Made by a program: the position numbers and the translations under genes. A stretch of 32,650 nt of DNA, taken from NCBI GenBank assembly GCA_025054875.1, contig JANWYS010000018.1:1-32650 (forward strand), in the 5' to 3' direction. The notes under the pieces were generated by a model. That model worked only from the letters and a program-made list of their open reading frames with translations. It was not told the DNA's origin and did not search any database. Source of the stretch: Cytophagaceae bacterium. Lineage in GTDB: Bacteria; Bacteroidota; Bacteroidia; Cytophagales; Cytophagaceae. This document shows positions 1 through 8,503 of this stretch, one piece after another (position 1 is the first letter of the stretch; each line of letters begins with the position of its first letter).

Positions 1-723
1 ATTTGCATCTTGCAATACATTATAAGTTTTGCCAATCCCTCCGGTACCATAGGCAATGGTAATGTTATGCAAATACTTTCCACTGTATTTGGCAAAACGA
101 TTTATCTTTATTTTCCAATCATCCAACCTTTCGTCGGGCGTACCGTAAATTTCATAATCCAAAGGCTCATCATCATAATAAACTTCAGAATCCTCCTCAT
201 CATCAACTGTATCTTCTGCACTCTCCTGGTCTACTGTATCTTCGGACTGCTCCTCTACTTCACTTCTTCCCCTCCTACTACTCCTTTCATTAGCAGCGGA
301 ACGCTCGCCTGACGATGAAGTATCTGCATCCTGACCATACGGAATATAATGCCTTGCCGGAACATTGGGCTCTCTATCCTCATCCCCATTTACCGGATGA
401 ACAAACTTTACCTTATTTAAACTCCTAACCACTTTCTTACCCGTATCATCGTGCACCTGAATGTAATGTTCGCTCCATATTTTTTTAAATTTGTGTTTCT
501 TTCCTTTATAATAAAGGACATCTCCCTCCTTAACTTCGCTTACGTGTTTGTGTCCCAAACGCTTTTTCTCACTCTCTAACTCATCCCGACGTTTCCAACG
601 TACGGTATGATGACCATTCTTATCTACTATGTGCACCAAAACCAAATTCGGATTTATAGGCGCAACACGTTCACGTCTACCTTTTTCTAAAAAATTTTCA
701 GAACCATGAGAAAGTGTATCCAT
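1..723 (-). CDS. P-loop NTPase, C-terminus beyond the window edge; possibly phage-derived
   Basis: An open frame runs on the minus strand from an ATG at 721-723 to the window edge with no stop, giving 241 visible residues. Residues about 45-100 are basic and contain a short KOW/SH3-like stretch (EVKEGDVLYYKGKKHKF). Residues about 130-185 form a hydrophilic linker with serine, glutamate and aspartate runs. The last visible part contains a Walker A motif, GTGGIGKT, after a short beta strand (LHNITIAYG), so an NTPase core starts where the window ends. I do not recognise the family. A basic N-terminus, an acidic linker and a late P-loop fit some uncharacterised phage proteins, but this is an impression, not a match. 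It lies beyond cas2 on the same strand and follows two short coding-like fragments, so it seems to belong to a different element from the cas genes. Confidence 0.6.
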   Translation of the reverse strand, partial: MDTLSHGSENFLEKGRRERVAPINPNLVLVHIVDKNGHHTVRWKRRDELESEKKRLGHKHVSEVKEGDVLYYKGKKHKFKKIWSEHYIQVHDDTGKKVVRSLNKVKFVHPVNGDEDREPNVPARHYIPYGQDADTSSSGERSAANERSSRRGRSEVEEQSEDTVDQESAEDTVDDEEDSEVYYDDEPLDYEIYGTPDERLDDWKIKINRFAKYSGKYLHNITIAYGTGGIGKTYNVLQDAN

Positions 724-787
724 ATGCTGTTAACTAAAATGGTATATTCGAAGATAATATCTTCTCGGGAATAAATATCTGTTGTTT

Positions 788-939
788 CTAAAGTTTTTTT
801 TTACTCATATCCTCACCACCTTCTATACCACCTTCTGCCACGGCCTGCTGCCCCTGCATTAATTGCTGCTGCTGCTTGAATTACGTATATACCGGACAAC
901 ATATTATCACCTGCCGAATCCGGTAGTTGGACATGTTCC
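788..939 (-). other. Coding-like fragments between the repeat remnant and the P-loop gene
   Basis: Two overlapping minus-strand frames look protein-like but lack convincing starts. One is open from the cas2 stop to a TGA at 813-815 and reads EEWEHVQLPDSAGDNM, then an alanine-rich stretch. The other is open only from 880 to a TAG at 788-790 and reads LMQGQQAVAEGGIEGGEDM, ending in SKKKL. The second resembles the glutamine- and glycine-rich tail of a phage structural protein. They might be one gene broken by a frameshift in the GCAGCAGCAGCA tract. Nothing else is seen between 724 and 787. Confidence 0.25.
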
Positions 940-986
940 CATTCCTCCTTGTTGTCAAAGATCGCATTTTGAAAGCAAATCACCTG
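940..986 (-). CRISPR. Single type II-C repeat-like sequence, no array
   Basis: Directly after the cas2 stop codon the minus strand reads CAG followed by GTGATTTGCTTTCAAAA, then an ATCTTTGA block. The plus-strand core AAGCAAATCAC (973-983) recurs exactly in the tracrRNA anti-repeat at 4158-4168. From memory, Bacteroidota II-C repeats are about 47 nt, begin GTTGTGATTTGC and carry a similar ATCTTTGA block, so CAG stands where GTT is expected. No second copy occurs 65-80 nt further on, nor elsewhere in the window. The 47-nt extent is inferred from the family, because one copy cannot define its own end. Confidence 0.55.
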
Positions 987-2226
<1,240 letters not shown>

Positions 2227-2230
2227 AGAT

Positions 2231-3397
2231 TCACAATTTTTTAAGATGTCGCTTTACAAAACCCGCAAGTGAGGTAATACGTATGTTCTTATAATCGTAC
2301 TCATCGCTTTGCGGCGTTATTATAAAGTTATGTTGGGTTTTTAAATCATCTATGCAAATAGTGTACCCTTTTGGGATAGGCGGCTGATTATTAAATTTTA
2401 TTTCTATGCAAGCTATCGGCTTGTTGCCTTTTACCAGTACTAAGTCTGTTTCAGCACCATGATGGGTGCGGTAGAAATAAGCGTCAAGATACTTAGGCAT
2501 AAGCTGAATGATGTGTTCAATCACAAAACCTTCCCACGAGGCGCCGCACACGATATGGTGAGTGAGATGGTCATAACTATCCACACGATTCATATAATGG
2601 AGCAGGCCACTATCGCGAAAGTATATTTTGGGCGATTTGACAATACGCTTGGAAGTATTCATAAACCAAGGCTGCAGGCGACGTATGAGGTAAGCGCCTT
2701 CCATAAAATTCATATATTTGACCACCGTAGCACGACTCATGCCAAGAGACCGTGAGAGGTCTTCATAGTTTAGCAGTTGCCCGCTTATGCTTGCCAGCAT
2801 ACTCCACAGGCGGCGTACGGTAGCCGGTGATAAACTTTCGTTCATCAACATAGTCACATCGCGCTCAACAAAAGTTTTTTCGTAATTATACATCCACAGT
2901 TGCCATTGTTCGTTTGTGCGTAGGGTGAGTGGTTCGGGATAGCCTCCCCGAAACCAAAGTTTTTTATAGTCTATCTTTACTTTTTCTGCTTCTGTTATAT
3001 TTATGCCGGGCAATTGAATGTGTGCTACTCTGCCGGCTAACGTCTGCGATACATGGCGCATCAAAAAGGGCGATACTGAGCTCAGCAGCAAAAAACGCCC
3101 TGCCTTGCGCCCGGCATCTATTATGGGCCTGAGCACTGTAAAAAGTTCGGGCATAGTCTGCGCTTCATCTATGATAATCAGTTTATCTGCATGAGTGGTA
3201 AAAAGATTTTCCATATCGTCGAGCTTGCGTCGGTCAGAAGGCAATTCCAGATCATAATACAACACTTTTTGTTTACGCTGCCTGGCTATATGCATAGCTA
3301 AAGTAGATTTACCGATTTGCCGGGCGCCCCCTATGGCCACTGCCGGAAATTGTTTCAACAGAGTATCTATTTCATGTAGAATATACCTGGGTATCAT
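2231..3397 (-). CDS. AAA ATPase with C-terminal DUF4143 domain, between cas9 and cas1
   Basis: The 388-residue protein has the layout of the AAA_14/DUF4143 ATPases. It shows Walker A GGARQIGKST (residues 23-32), Walker B KLIIIDEAQ (72-80), a sensor-like strand LLLSSVSPFL and the GRVAHIQLPGI motif. A winged-helix-like part follows (LNYEDLSRSLGMSRATV, about 209-225). The C-terminal domain carries a PD-(D/E)XK-like pattern: Glu289/294, Asp318 (GAETDLVLV) and Glu332-x-Lys334 (CIEIKF). The biological role of this family is poorly known and copies are widespread and mobile-looking in Bacteroidota. Here the gene stops 4 nt before the cas1 start and has a 40-bp palindrome 4 bp before its start codon. 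Involvement in spacer acquisition is possible by position only; a transposed passenger is equally possible. Confidence 0.9.
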   Translation of the reverse strand: MIPRYILHEIDTLLKQFPAVAIGGARQIGKSTLAMHIARQRKQKVLYYDLELPSDRRKLDDMENLFTTHADKLIIIDEAQTMPELFTVLRPIIDAGRKAGRFLLLSSVSPFLMRHVSQTLAGRVAHIQLPGINITEAEKVKIDYKKLWFRGGYPEPLTLRTNEQWQLWMYNYEKTFVERDVTMLMNESLSPATVRRLWSMLASISGQLLNYEDLSRSLGMSRATVVKYMNFMEGAYLIRRLQPWFMNTSKRIVKSPKIYFRDSGLLHYMNRVDSYDHLTHHIVCGASWEGFVIEHIIQLMPKYLDAYFYRTHHGAETDLVLVKGNKPIACIEIKFNNQPPIPKGYTICIDDLKTQHNFIITPQSDEYDYKNIRITSLAGFVKRHLKKL

Positions 3398-3401
3398 TTT
3401 T

Positions 3402-3441
3402 ACCGTGAAAATTTATAAACTAATATATAAAATTTCACGGT
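3402..3441. repeat. 40-bp near-perfect palindrome upstream of the ATPase
   Basis: The left arm begins ACCGTGAAAATTTATA and the right arm, read on the other strand, begins ACCGTGAAATTTTATA. The 16-bp arms match at 15 positions around an 8-bp AT-rich centre. It ends 4 bp before the ATPase ATG, where an operator or promoter element would lie. It is related to the perfect palindrome at 3841-3880. It may be an operator bound by the ATPase's winged-helix part or a transposition-associated end. Confidence 0.85.
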
Positions 3442-3603
3442 AAGTAAAAATTAAAAATATTCTTTCCTAACCGCCATATACTTACAAAAGCATTGCCGGC
3501 AGCTACGTAGCAAAGCAGTTTAAAATGGATGGTTGTGCATACTTTGATTTCGTAAGTGTGGTAGCATATCATATTATGCCTGAATGTTTCAGATGGTTGT
3601 TTC

Positions 3604-3750
3604 ATGGTGTTGTACTTCAGACTATCTATGTTGATTAAACATTCCGGTTCACGCCGGACACATACCGTAAAAGAATTTTCAGAAAGATGTCATCAGATGA
3701 ATTACAATATATTGCAGGATGTGTATGATTTATTAAACAAGATAAGATAA
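3604..3750 (+). CDS. Possible 48-residue ORF between the palindromes
   Basis: ATG at 3604, TAA at 3748-3750. The C-terminal part (HTVKEFSERCHQMNYNI, then LQDVYDLLNKIR) has a helical, protein-like composition, while the first dozen residues look random. I do not recognise it. It may be the tail of a decayed gene left between the two palindromes rather than a working gene. No clear promoter is seen. Confidence 0.2.
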   Translation: MVLYFRLSMLIKHSGSRRTHTVKEFSERCHQMNYNILQDVYDLLNKIR

Positions 3751-3840
3751 AGAAACCCTTGTAACCCTTTACTGATGAGGTTTACAGGAGGTTTTAAACG
3801 TATAAAAAGAGAAATATTTAAAAAGATTCCAAAAATATCA

Positions 3841-3880
3841 ACCGTGAAAATTTATAAATGCATTTATAAATTTTCACGGT
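3841..3880. repeat. Perfect 40-bp palindrome, second copy
   Basis: Each strand reads ACCGTGAAAATTTATAAATG followed by its exact reverse complement, with no loop. The outer 16 bp equal the left arm of the palindrome at 3402-3441; both elements are exactly 40 bp long and their starts are 439 bp apart. A perfect 40-bp palindrome is very unlikely by chance. It lies in DNA with no intact gene, near the 3' end of the frame-broken ORF at 3928-4108. Confidence 0.9.
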
Positions 3881-3927
3881 TGGTAAAATTTAATTGATTC
3901 CCAGCTTATGTAGTTGATATTCCCATT

Positions 3928-4108
3928 TTATACAGTAGAATCGTCATCGTCAGAGCCTCTATGAGGTATTTCTAATGTATAGCATTTGCCAATGTATCTG
4001 CTAATACATTCATCAGTAGGGACTTCTATCGCTTTGCAAGTTCAAAATTTTTTCTACTGCATAAAATGTGATAATAGGAGCAACGTTTAAAACATTTGTA
4101 GGTATCAT
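3928..4108 (-). pseudogene. Frame-broken small hypothetical ORF
   Basis: From an ATG at 4106-4108 one frame reads MIPTNVLNVAPIITFYAVEK before stopping at a TGA. A second frame then reads KAIEVPTDECISRYIGK, continues YTLEIPHRGSDDDD and stops at 3928-3930. Joining them needs one frameshift, probably near the A/T-rich tract around 4045. The family is not recognised. The opening ATGATACC also begins the ATPase gene at 3397, so this may be a relic of a related start region, but that resemblance is short. It could be a sequencing error rather than a real pseudogene. Confidence 0.3.
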
Positions 4109-4119
4109 TTTTTTAAACT

Positions 4120-4151
4120 TTTATTTAATACCAAAAACTTTATTAACTTTG
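4120..4151 (+). promoter_or_regulatory. Predicted promoter of the tracrRNA
   Basis: TAACTTTG at 4144-4151 matches the Bacteroidota -7 consensus TAnnTTTG exactly. TTTA at 4120-4123 is a one-mismatch -33 element at a 20-nt spacing. Transcription should start near 4157-4159, at the beginning of the anti-repeat. Confidence 0.6.
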
Positions 4152-4156
4152 CAATG

Positions 4157-4226
4157 AAGCAAATCACAATAAGGTCATTTATGACCGTTGTGCAAACAGA
4201 TAGGGCGGGGCAACTCGCCCTTTTTT
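4157..4226 (+). ncRNA. tracrRNA of the type II-C system
   Basis: The tracrRNA pairs with the CRISPR repeat and holds the guide in Cas9. The anti-repeat GAAGCAAATCACAA (about 4156-4169) is complementary to the repeat-like sequence next to cas2. Next come an inner hairpin GGTCAT/ATGACC (4173-4186), enclosed by CACAA (4165-4169) pairing with TTGTG (4188-4192), a TGCAAACAGATA linker, and a terminator stem GGGCG/CGCCC (4203-4207, 4216-4220) followed by six T. This layout, including CACAATAAGG and GGCGGGGCAACTCGCC, is the one I recall for Bacteroidota II-C tracrRNAs. It is convergent with cas9, and its T tract overlaps the cas9 stop codon. The predicted anti-repeat is short, about 13 nt, if the promoter call is right. 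Confidence 0.85.
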
Positions 4227-7200
4227 ATTGGATAATTTCGCCTAAACGTGAAATTTTTATTCTAACGGGATTTAAGTTTTCTAACGCCCCAATGCTTTTA
4301 ACCGGATAAAACTTTAATGTTTTACGCGCAGTTTCACTGTCATTTAATTGAGTTTCGAAAAGTTGTCTAAAATAAATTTCTAACTGCTTGCCATTGAAAA
4401 ATATCTTTTGTATCCTATAGAGGTTAAATCGCGAAATGCAGTTTAATTCGGATTGCTCCAAAGGATGATTGGGATTGATATAGAAAGTTTCGTTCTGCTC
4501 AAATTTGGTATCAAACTGCCATTTATCTTTGGGCAATTTTTTCAAAAAGCTTTCGGAAAAATCAGTACTGTGGTTTATAACTGTATCCCAAACCTTTTTG
4601 GGTTCTTCAATAACTACAGGTATTCCATATTTTTTCCTTTCTACGGCATGCCAGAATGTGCAAAGATGAGGTACTTTGTTGCCATTTTCATCTAAGTAAA
4701 TAGCTATGTGATGATTGTTTCCAGGCTTAACAAAAGCAATAGGCTCTCCCTTGTCGTTATATTTTATTGGCTCAACGGCTGAGAGTCCTGTGATCATTCG
4801 AACAGTTTTTATCTGTATATTTTGTTCCTTGTCCAAATAAAGCGGCTCTTTAAAAGCTTCTTTTTCTTTACCTCCAAATTGTTGAAGCCGCTGAGCAACC
4901 GCATTACGAACACCTTTGTCTATTATAAATGCTACATCTTTTTCTTTAATGCTTTCCAAAGGATACTTAACTACGTATTCTTCTCTGAAACACGTGGCAT
5001 ATTCTAATTGTATGTTTTTTTCTTTATCTAAATAAATGGGATTCTTTTTTACAGATGCAAAAGCCTTTTGTTTATCACCATCATATTCAGCTATGCGATT
5101 TTCAACGAGTTCCTTTATGTACTGTTTGAATATGAGATGGGGAGACTCAAATAAATATTTCAGATTGTGTTTTATGGGAACACCATTTTTGTCGGTATCA
5201 ATAAGTTTGATTTTTCCATAAACGGTCTCTTCGCTCAACGGGCCACGGGGCACCAAAATTTTGTTCTGTACTACCATTCGTTTCCCACCTTTTTTGATGA
5301 AGCGCTTTCCATACGTAGCTACTTTTTTGCCCGGCTTGAAAGATACTATTATGTTTTTGACTTTATTTTCTACTTCATGGGTTGTAAATGGTTGTTGTGA
5401 CACAAAATATCTGTCAACAAGTGATAGCCTATCTCTAACCTCTGCGCTTCGTTCATTCACTGTTTTATATAATTCATCTCGTGTACTTTGTGCGGAGAGC
5501 GTATTGAGTCGTTGAATATATCCTTGTTTCGTGCAAGCAATTACCAATGCATCTATTGCATGATGCCTATGGTCGTCTCGCTTTGTCCATCCTTTTATAA
5601 TCTCTTTTTTATGTTTTTGTCCTTCGTGTGTTTCCCATTCTACTATTTCAGTAATACCTTCGGCGAGCGGATCGGGAATTATTTCTCTGATACGATGCAT
5701 GTGTATGTTAAGCAAAACATCGTCCCAACCCCATAATCTACGCAAGTATTCCGTAACACTACCTGAAGTAGCCCATACATTTTTAGCCACTTGACTCAAT
5801 ATCTCTCTTGCTTTTCTGGATATGTATTGCGATTGCCGGAGTTGTCGTTCAATGAAGTCTTTTGGAATTTTGTCGGCAGGCATCAACAGTTTATCTCTCT
5901 TGGCTTTACTTATAATTTTGTTTTTGTAAAGCATATCTACCCGTTCAATATATTGCTTTAAAGCCTCTTCTCCTTTTGAGGCCATATAATCATAAGCCGT
6001 GCGGTTGCCTTTTTCTTGGTTTACCCAGCGAAATGTTAAGGTTTTGTTGCTCTGAGAATCATCGAATAAAAGAGATTTGGGTATGATATGTTCTACATCT
6101 ACTTCATTTCCCAAAAGAGCATCAGTAAGAGAAATTATCTTACCAGTATAGATACACATGGGATTAAGTTTTTTATCCTCGTCATTTATTTCTTTATAGA
6201 GGCGGTATTTTATAATGTTTTTTCGCGTAGCCCTAATACCCATTTCCTGAAGCCTTTTTTCTATTTCATTATTTTCTCGTTCAATTTTGTTTATATTTTT
6301 AAAGGTTTCGTTGCGCTCCTCCTTACTTTGTTTCAATTCACGTGCAAGTTCAATTCTTATTTCAAATTGGCCTTTATTGCGCTCTTCTTTGGTAACCCAT
6401 CCCCTTTTTTCGTCAATTATATCATTAACAATATGTATGAGCTGATTTAGAATTTTTTCTACAACCGGTTGTCTTAAGGCGTTTCTTTTCAGAAGTGGTA
6501 TTTTGTCAATTAGTTGTCTGGCAGCAATTTCATCTTTGGTTAATGAGTCAGAATGATTATACCCAGCTATAGCTGTAGCATCGCTATATTTATAACCTTT
6601 CATCAGATAAGGCAATATTTTTCGAATGGCTTTAACTGATTTATTGCCATATGACATTTTACTAAAGTCTATTTTAGCTAATCGTTCGGCAGTTTCTTCA
6701 TCAAAACCAAATTTTTTAATTAATGCTTGTTTACATTCTTCCACATCTGTAATGGAATAGATGGTGTGCCATAATTGATAAAGAGGTTCATTTACAAAGT
6801 TTGCATTTACATATTCAGTATTTAATTCATTTAGTACTTCTCCAGTTTCCTTATCATATTGATACTGTTTTCTGCCAGTATTTATAATCTGAAGATCAAA
6901 GGCAAGAAATCTTTCAGCCAGTTTTTTGTCTAAAATAGCGTTACGAATCAGTGTTTTGGTGACATTTCCTTGAATGCCTTTATTCAGCATTTTATTACCG
7001 TACCATCCGGATTTTTCCTTTATTTCTAAAATTTTAAATAATTCGGCCTGAGTTAATTTTTCGTGATTATCTAAATATTCAAATATTTTTTGTTTTTGCT
7101 CTAAAGTGATAGGAAATTCATTGTTACGTTTGTCTTTAATGCTGATATTATTAATGCTTTCCCAAATTTTTTCTACCTGAAAAATGGGATTGCTTCGATG

Positions 7201-7989
7201 TGCGACTTTTGGCCCGGCAAATACTTGTTTTCCTTCTTTGGTTGTTGTATAAAAGCCTTCAAATTCACAAATACTTACCAAGCACTTTTGTGATTTTAAT
7301 TTTCGTTGAAAATAAATGATGTCATTTCGTAAATGAGTAATGAAATCGTCTGTTAATACTTCAGGGTAAAACGCTTTTTGCTTTTGCATAATAACATCGA
7401 ATTCCTCGATGTAAGCTTCTCGGGGAAAAACTTGTTGTTTGGTTCGATAATTTAGATTTTTTGAAAGTTCTTCAAAAAACTTCTGTCCAATAGTTTTACC
7501 TTCTTCTTTGAGTAATTGGTAACGATTTTTTACTTCTGCAACATATTCTGTATCCTTTTTGTCTGCATTCGCTTCGCTTCTGCTCGATTTGTAACCTCTT
7601 TTTTGATTCAAATGATATAGTATTCGCCCCAGCTCTTTTAATTCAATTTTATCTGTAACTGCTTTCGATCGTAATCCCCATAGTGTTAATTGTGGCAAAT
7701 TAAACAACGCTTCATCGAACATCTCTTTTTTCTTAAGTTCTGCCGTTAGAGCCTTTCTACGAAGCAAATAGCGGTAATAACCTTTTCTAGCAGTTCGTTT
7801 TTGTGTTCTTTCCTGATTTTTACTGATGGCATTTCCTTTTGTAAATTCATCGCTTTCATCAGTATCCAGTGGAATAATTCTAACTCCCATTCCTATAATG
7901 TCTGTGGGTTTATCATTTTGTTCTTTTATAAGTGCCCATCCTATTGATGTTACACCTAAATCAAGACCGAGAATTTTTTTTTGTTCCAT
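4225..7989 (-). CDS. cas9: Cas9 RNA-guided endonuclease, type II-C
   Basis: Cas9 cuts DNA matched by the crRNA:tracrRNA guide. The 1254-residue protein keeps all nuclease residues: RuvC-I Asp10 (ILGLDLGVTSIGWAL), an arginine-rich bridge helix (NQERTQKRTARKGYYR), RuvC-II Glu547 (IRIELARELKQ), the HNH His634 (DVEHIIPKS) and RuvC-III His810/Asp813 (HHAIDALVIA). Both strands should therefore be cleaved. Length and the absence of csn2 or cas4 nearby fit type II-C. The start is supported by the immediate RuvC-I motif. The tracrRNA converges on its 3' end. The PAM cannot be read from the sequence. Without a visible array its guides must come from elsewhere or the system is idle. Confidence 0.97.
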   Translation of the reverse strand: MEQKKILGLDLGVTSIGWALIKEQNDKPTDIIGMGVRIIPLDTDESDEFTKGNAISKNQERTQKRTARKGYYRYLLRRKALTAELKKKEMFDEALFNLPQLTLWGLRSKAVTDKIELKELGRILYHLNQKRGYKSSRSEANADKKDTEYVAEVKNRYQLLKEEGKTIGQKFFEELSKNLNYRTKQQVFPREAYIEEFDVIMQKQKAFYPEVLTDDFITHLRNDIIYFQRKLKSQKCLVSICEFEGFYTTTKEGKQVFAGPKVAHRSNPIFQVEKIWESINNISIKDKRNNEFPITLEQKQKIFEYLDNHEKLTQAELFKILEIKEKSGWYGNKMLNKGIQGNVTKTLIRNAILDKKLAERFLAFDLQIINTGRKQYQYDKETGEVLNELNTEYVNANFVNEPLYQLWHTIYSITDVEECKQALIKKFGFDEETAERLAKIDFSKMSYGNKSVKAIRKILPYLMKGYKYSDATAIAGYNHSDSLTKDEIAARQLIDKIPLLKRNALRQPVVEKILNQLIHIVNDIIDEKRGWVTKEERNKGQFEIRIELARELKQSKEERNETFKNINKIERENNEIEKRLQEMGIRATRKNIIKYRLYKEINDEDKKLNPMCIYTGKIISLTDALLGNEVDVEHIIPKSLLFDDSQSNKTLTFRWVNQEKGNRTAYDYMASKGEEALKQYIERVDMLYKNKIISKAKRDKLLMPADKIPKDFIERQLRQSQYISRKAREILSQVAKNVWATSGSVTEYLRRLWGWDDVLLNIHMHRIREIIPDPLAEGITEIVEWETHEGQKHKKEIIKGWTKRDDHRHHAIDALVIACTKQGYIQRLNTLSAQSTRDELYKTVNERSAEVRDRLSLVDRYFVSQQPFTTHEVENKVKNIIVSFKPGKKVATYGKRFIKKGGKRMVVQNKILVPRGPLSEETVYGKIKLIDTDKNGVPIKHNLKYLFESPHLIFKQYIKELVENRIAEYDGDKQKAFASVKKNPIYLDKEKNIQLEYATCFREEYVVKYPLESIKEKDVAFIIDKGVRNAVAQRLQQFGGKEKEAFKEPLYLDKEQNIQIKTVRMITGLSAVEPIKYNDKGEPIAFVKPGNNHHIAIYLDENGNKVPHLCTFWHAVERKKYGIPVVIEEPKKVWDTVINHSTDFSESFLKKLPKDKWQFDTKFEQNETFYINPNHPLEQSELNCISRFNLYRIQKIFFNGKQLEIYFRQLFETQLNDSETARKTLKFYPVKSIGALENLNPVRIKISRLGEIIQ

Positions 7990-8029
7990 ATATTGATTGT
8001 TTTATCTGATTAATGTTAAGTTATGTTAG

Positions 8030-8076
8030 AAGATTCGAAGGATTCTTAACCCTGCGCTTCGCGTGGGGTTTTTATT
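8030..8076 (+). terminator. Intrinsic terminator with a preceding hairpin, upstream of cas9
   Basis: CCCTGCGC (8050-8057) pairs with GCGTGGGG (8061-8068) across a TTC loop, including two G-T pairs, and TTTTTATTT follows. A second hairpin, AAGATTC/GATTCTT with one T-T mismatch and a GAAG loop, lies at 8030-8047. The T tract points to termination of a plus-strand transcript, but no plus-strand gene ends here. It lies 40-90 bp upstream of the divergent cas9 start, so it may end a short RNA antisense to the cas9 5' region, or be a relic. Confidence 0.6.
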
Positions 8077-8503
8077 TGTATAATACACCCCTCTCATTCA
8101 AGAACGTCACAAACATCTAATTTTTAAAAAAATGCTCAAAAACAAAAACATTATGTTCTGTTTCGTGCAATAAACTTATTGCATAGTATCATGACAACTT
8201 TCTGCTGCTGGTCGGTATAATGTGTTTGATATGGATTGGGGGGGTGAGCATATCAACCTGAATTCCCGGTGTGAAACCTGTCAGTTTTTTTATCCTAGCA
8301 TGGCAGCCATGGTGGCTTGCTGCCCTTGCGGATGCTTACGTATGCAAACAGGGAAATATGTACTCATGCTCTGTTTTTTTTTGACGTGTTTCTTGTATCA
8401 GGTGTAACAGCCCGATACAGGATGGGTGATAAAAAAAATGAGGTTCTCCCTTTTAGTTGTTTTATTTTTATTAATTTCGCCGACCTATGATATTGAGAAA
8501 ATT
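8077..8503. other. Intergenic stretch between cas9 and the TMEM260-like gene
   Basis: No convincing gene. A perfect TGCAATAA/TTATTGCA inverted repeat with a 2-nt loop lies at 8166-8183, and a TTGTATC/GATACAG stem at about 8393-8420. TAATTTCG at 8472-8479 is one mismatch from the -7 consensus and would start transcription just before 8504. The plus-strand ATG at 8426 is in frame with the downstream gene but lies upstream of this element, so it is probably not used. Confidence 0.4.

Noticed and set aside
907-914. A second CAGGTGAT on the minus strand, 72 nt after the one at the repeat-like sequence, suggesting a second CRISPR repeat.
   Set aside because: Only 8 nt agree; the following bases do not resemble the first copy, so it is probably chance.
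3771-3816. CTGATGAG followed later by GAAA, as in a hammerhead ribozyme core.
   Set aside because: Stem II would be only GTTT/AAAC and GAAA does not follow it directly; the required stems I and III are absent.
8222-8407. A 61-codon plus-strand frame with several cysteines between cas9 and the TMEM260-like gene.
   Set aside because: No promoter, family resemblance or plausible start context; composition looks random.
8426-8503. Upstream extension of the TMEM260-like protein by 26 residues with a hydrophobic stretch, like a signal peptide.
   Set aside because: Family members start at the MNYNKINNLTGW-type segment and a -7-like element lies between the two ATGs.
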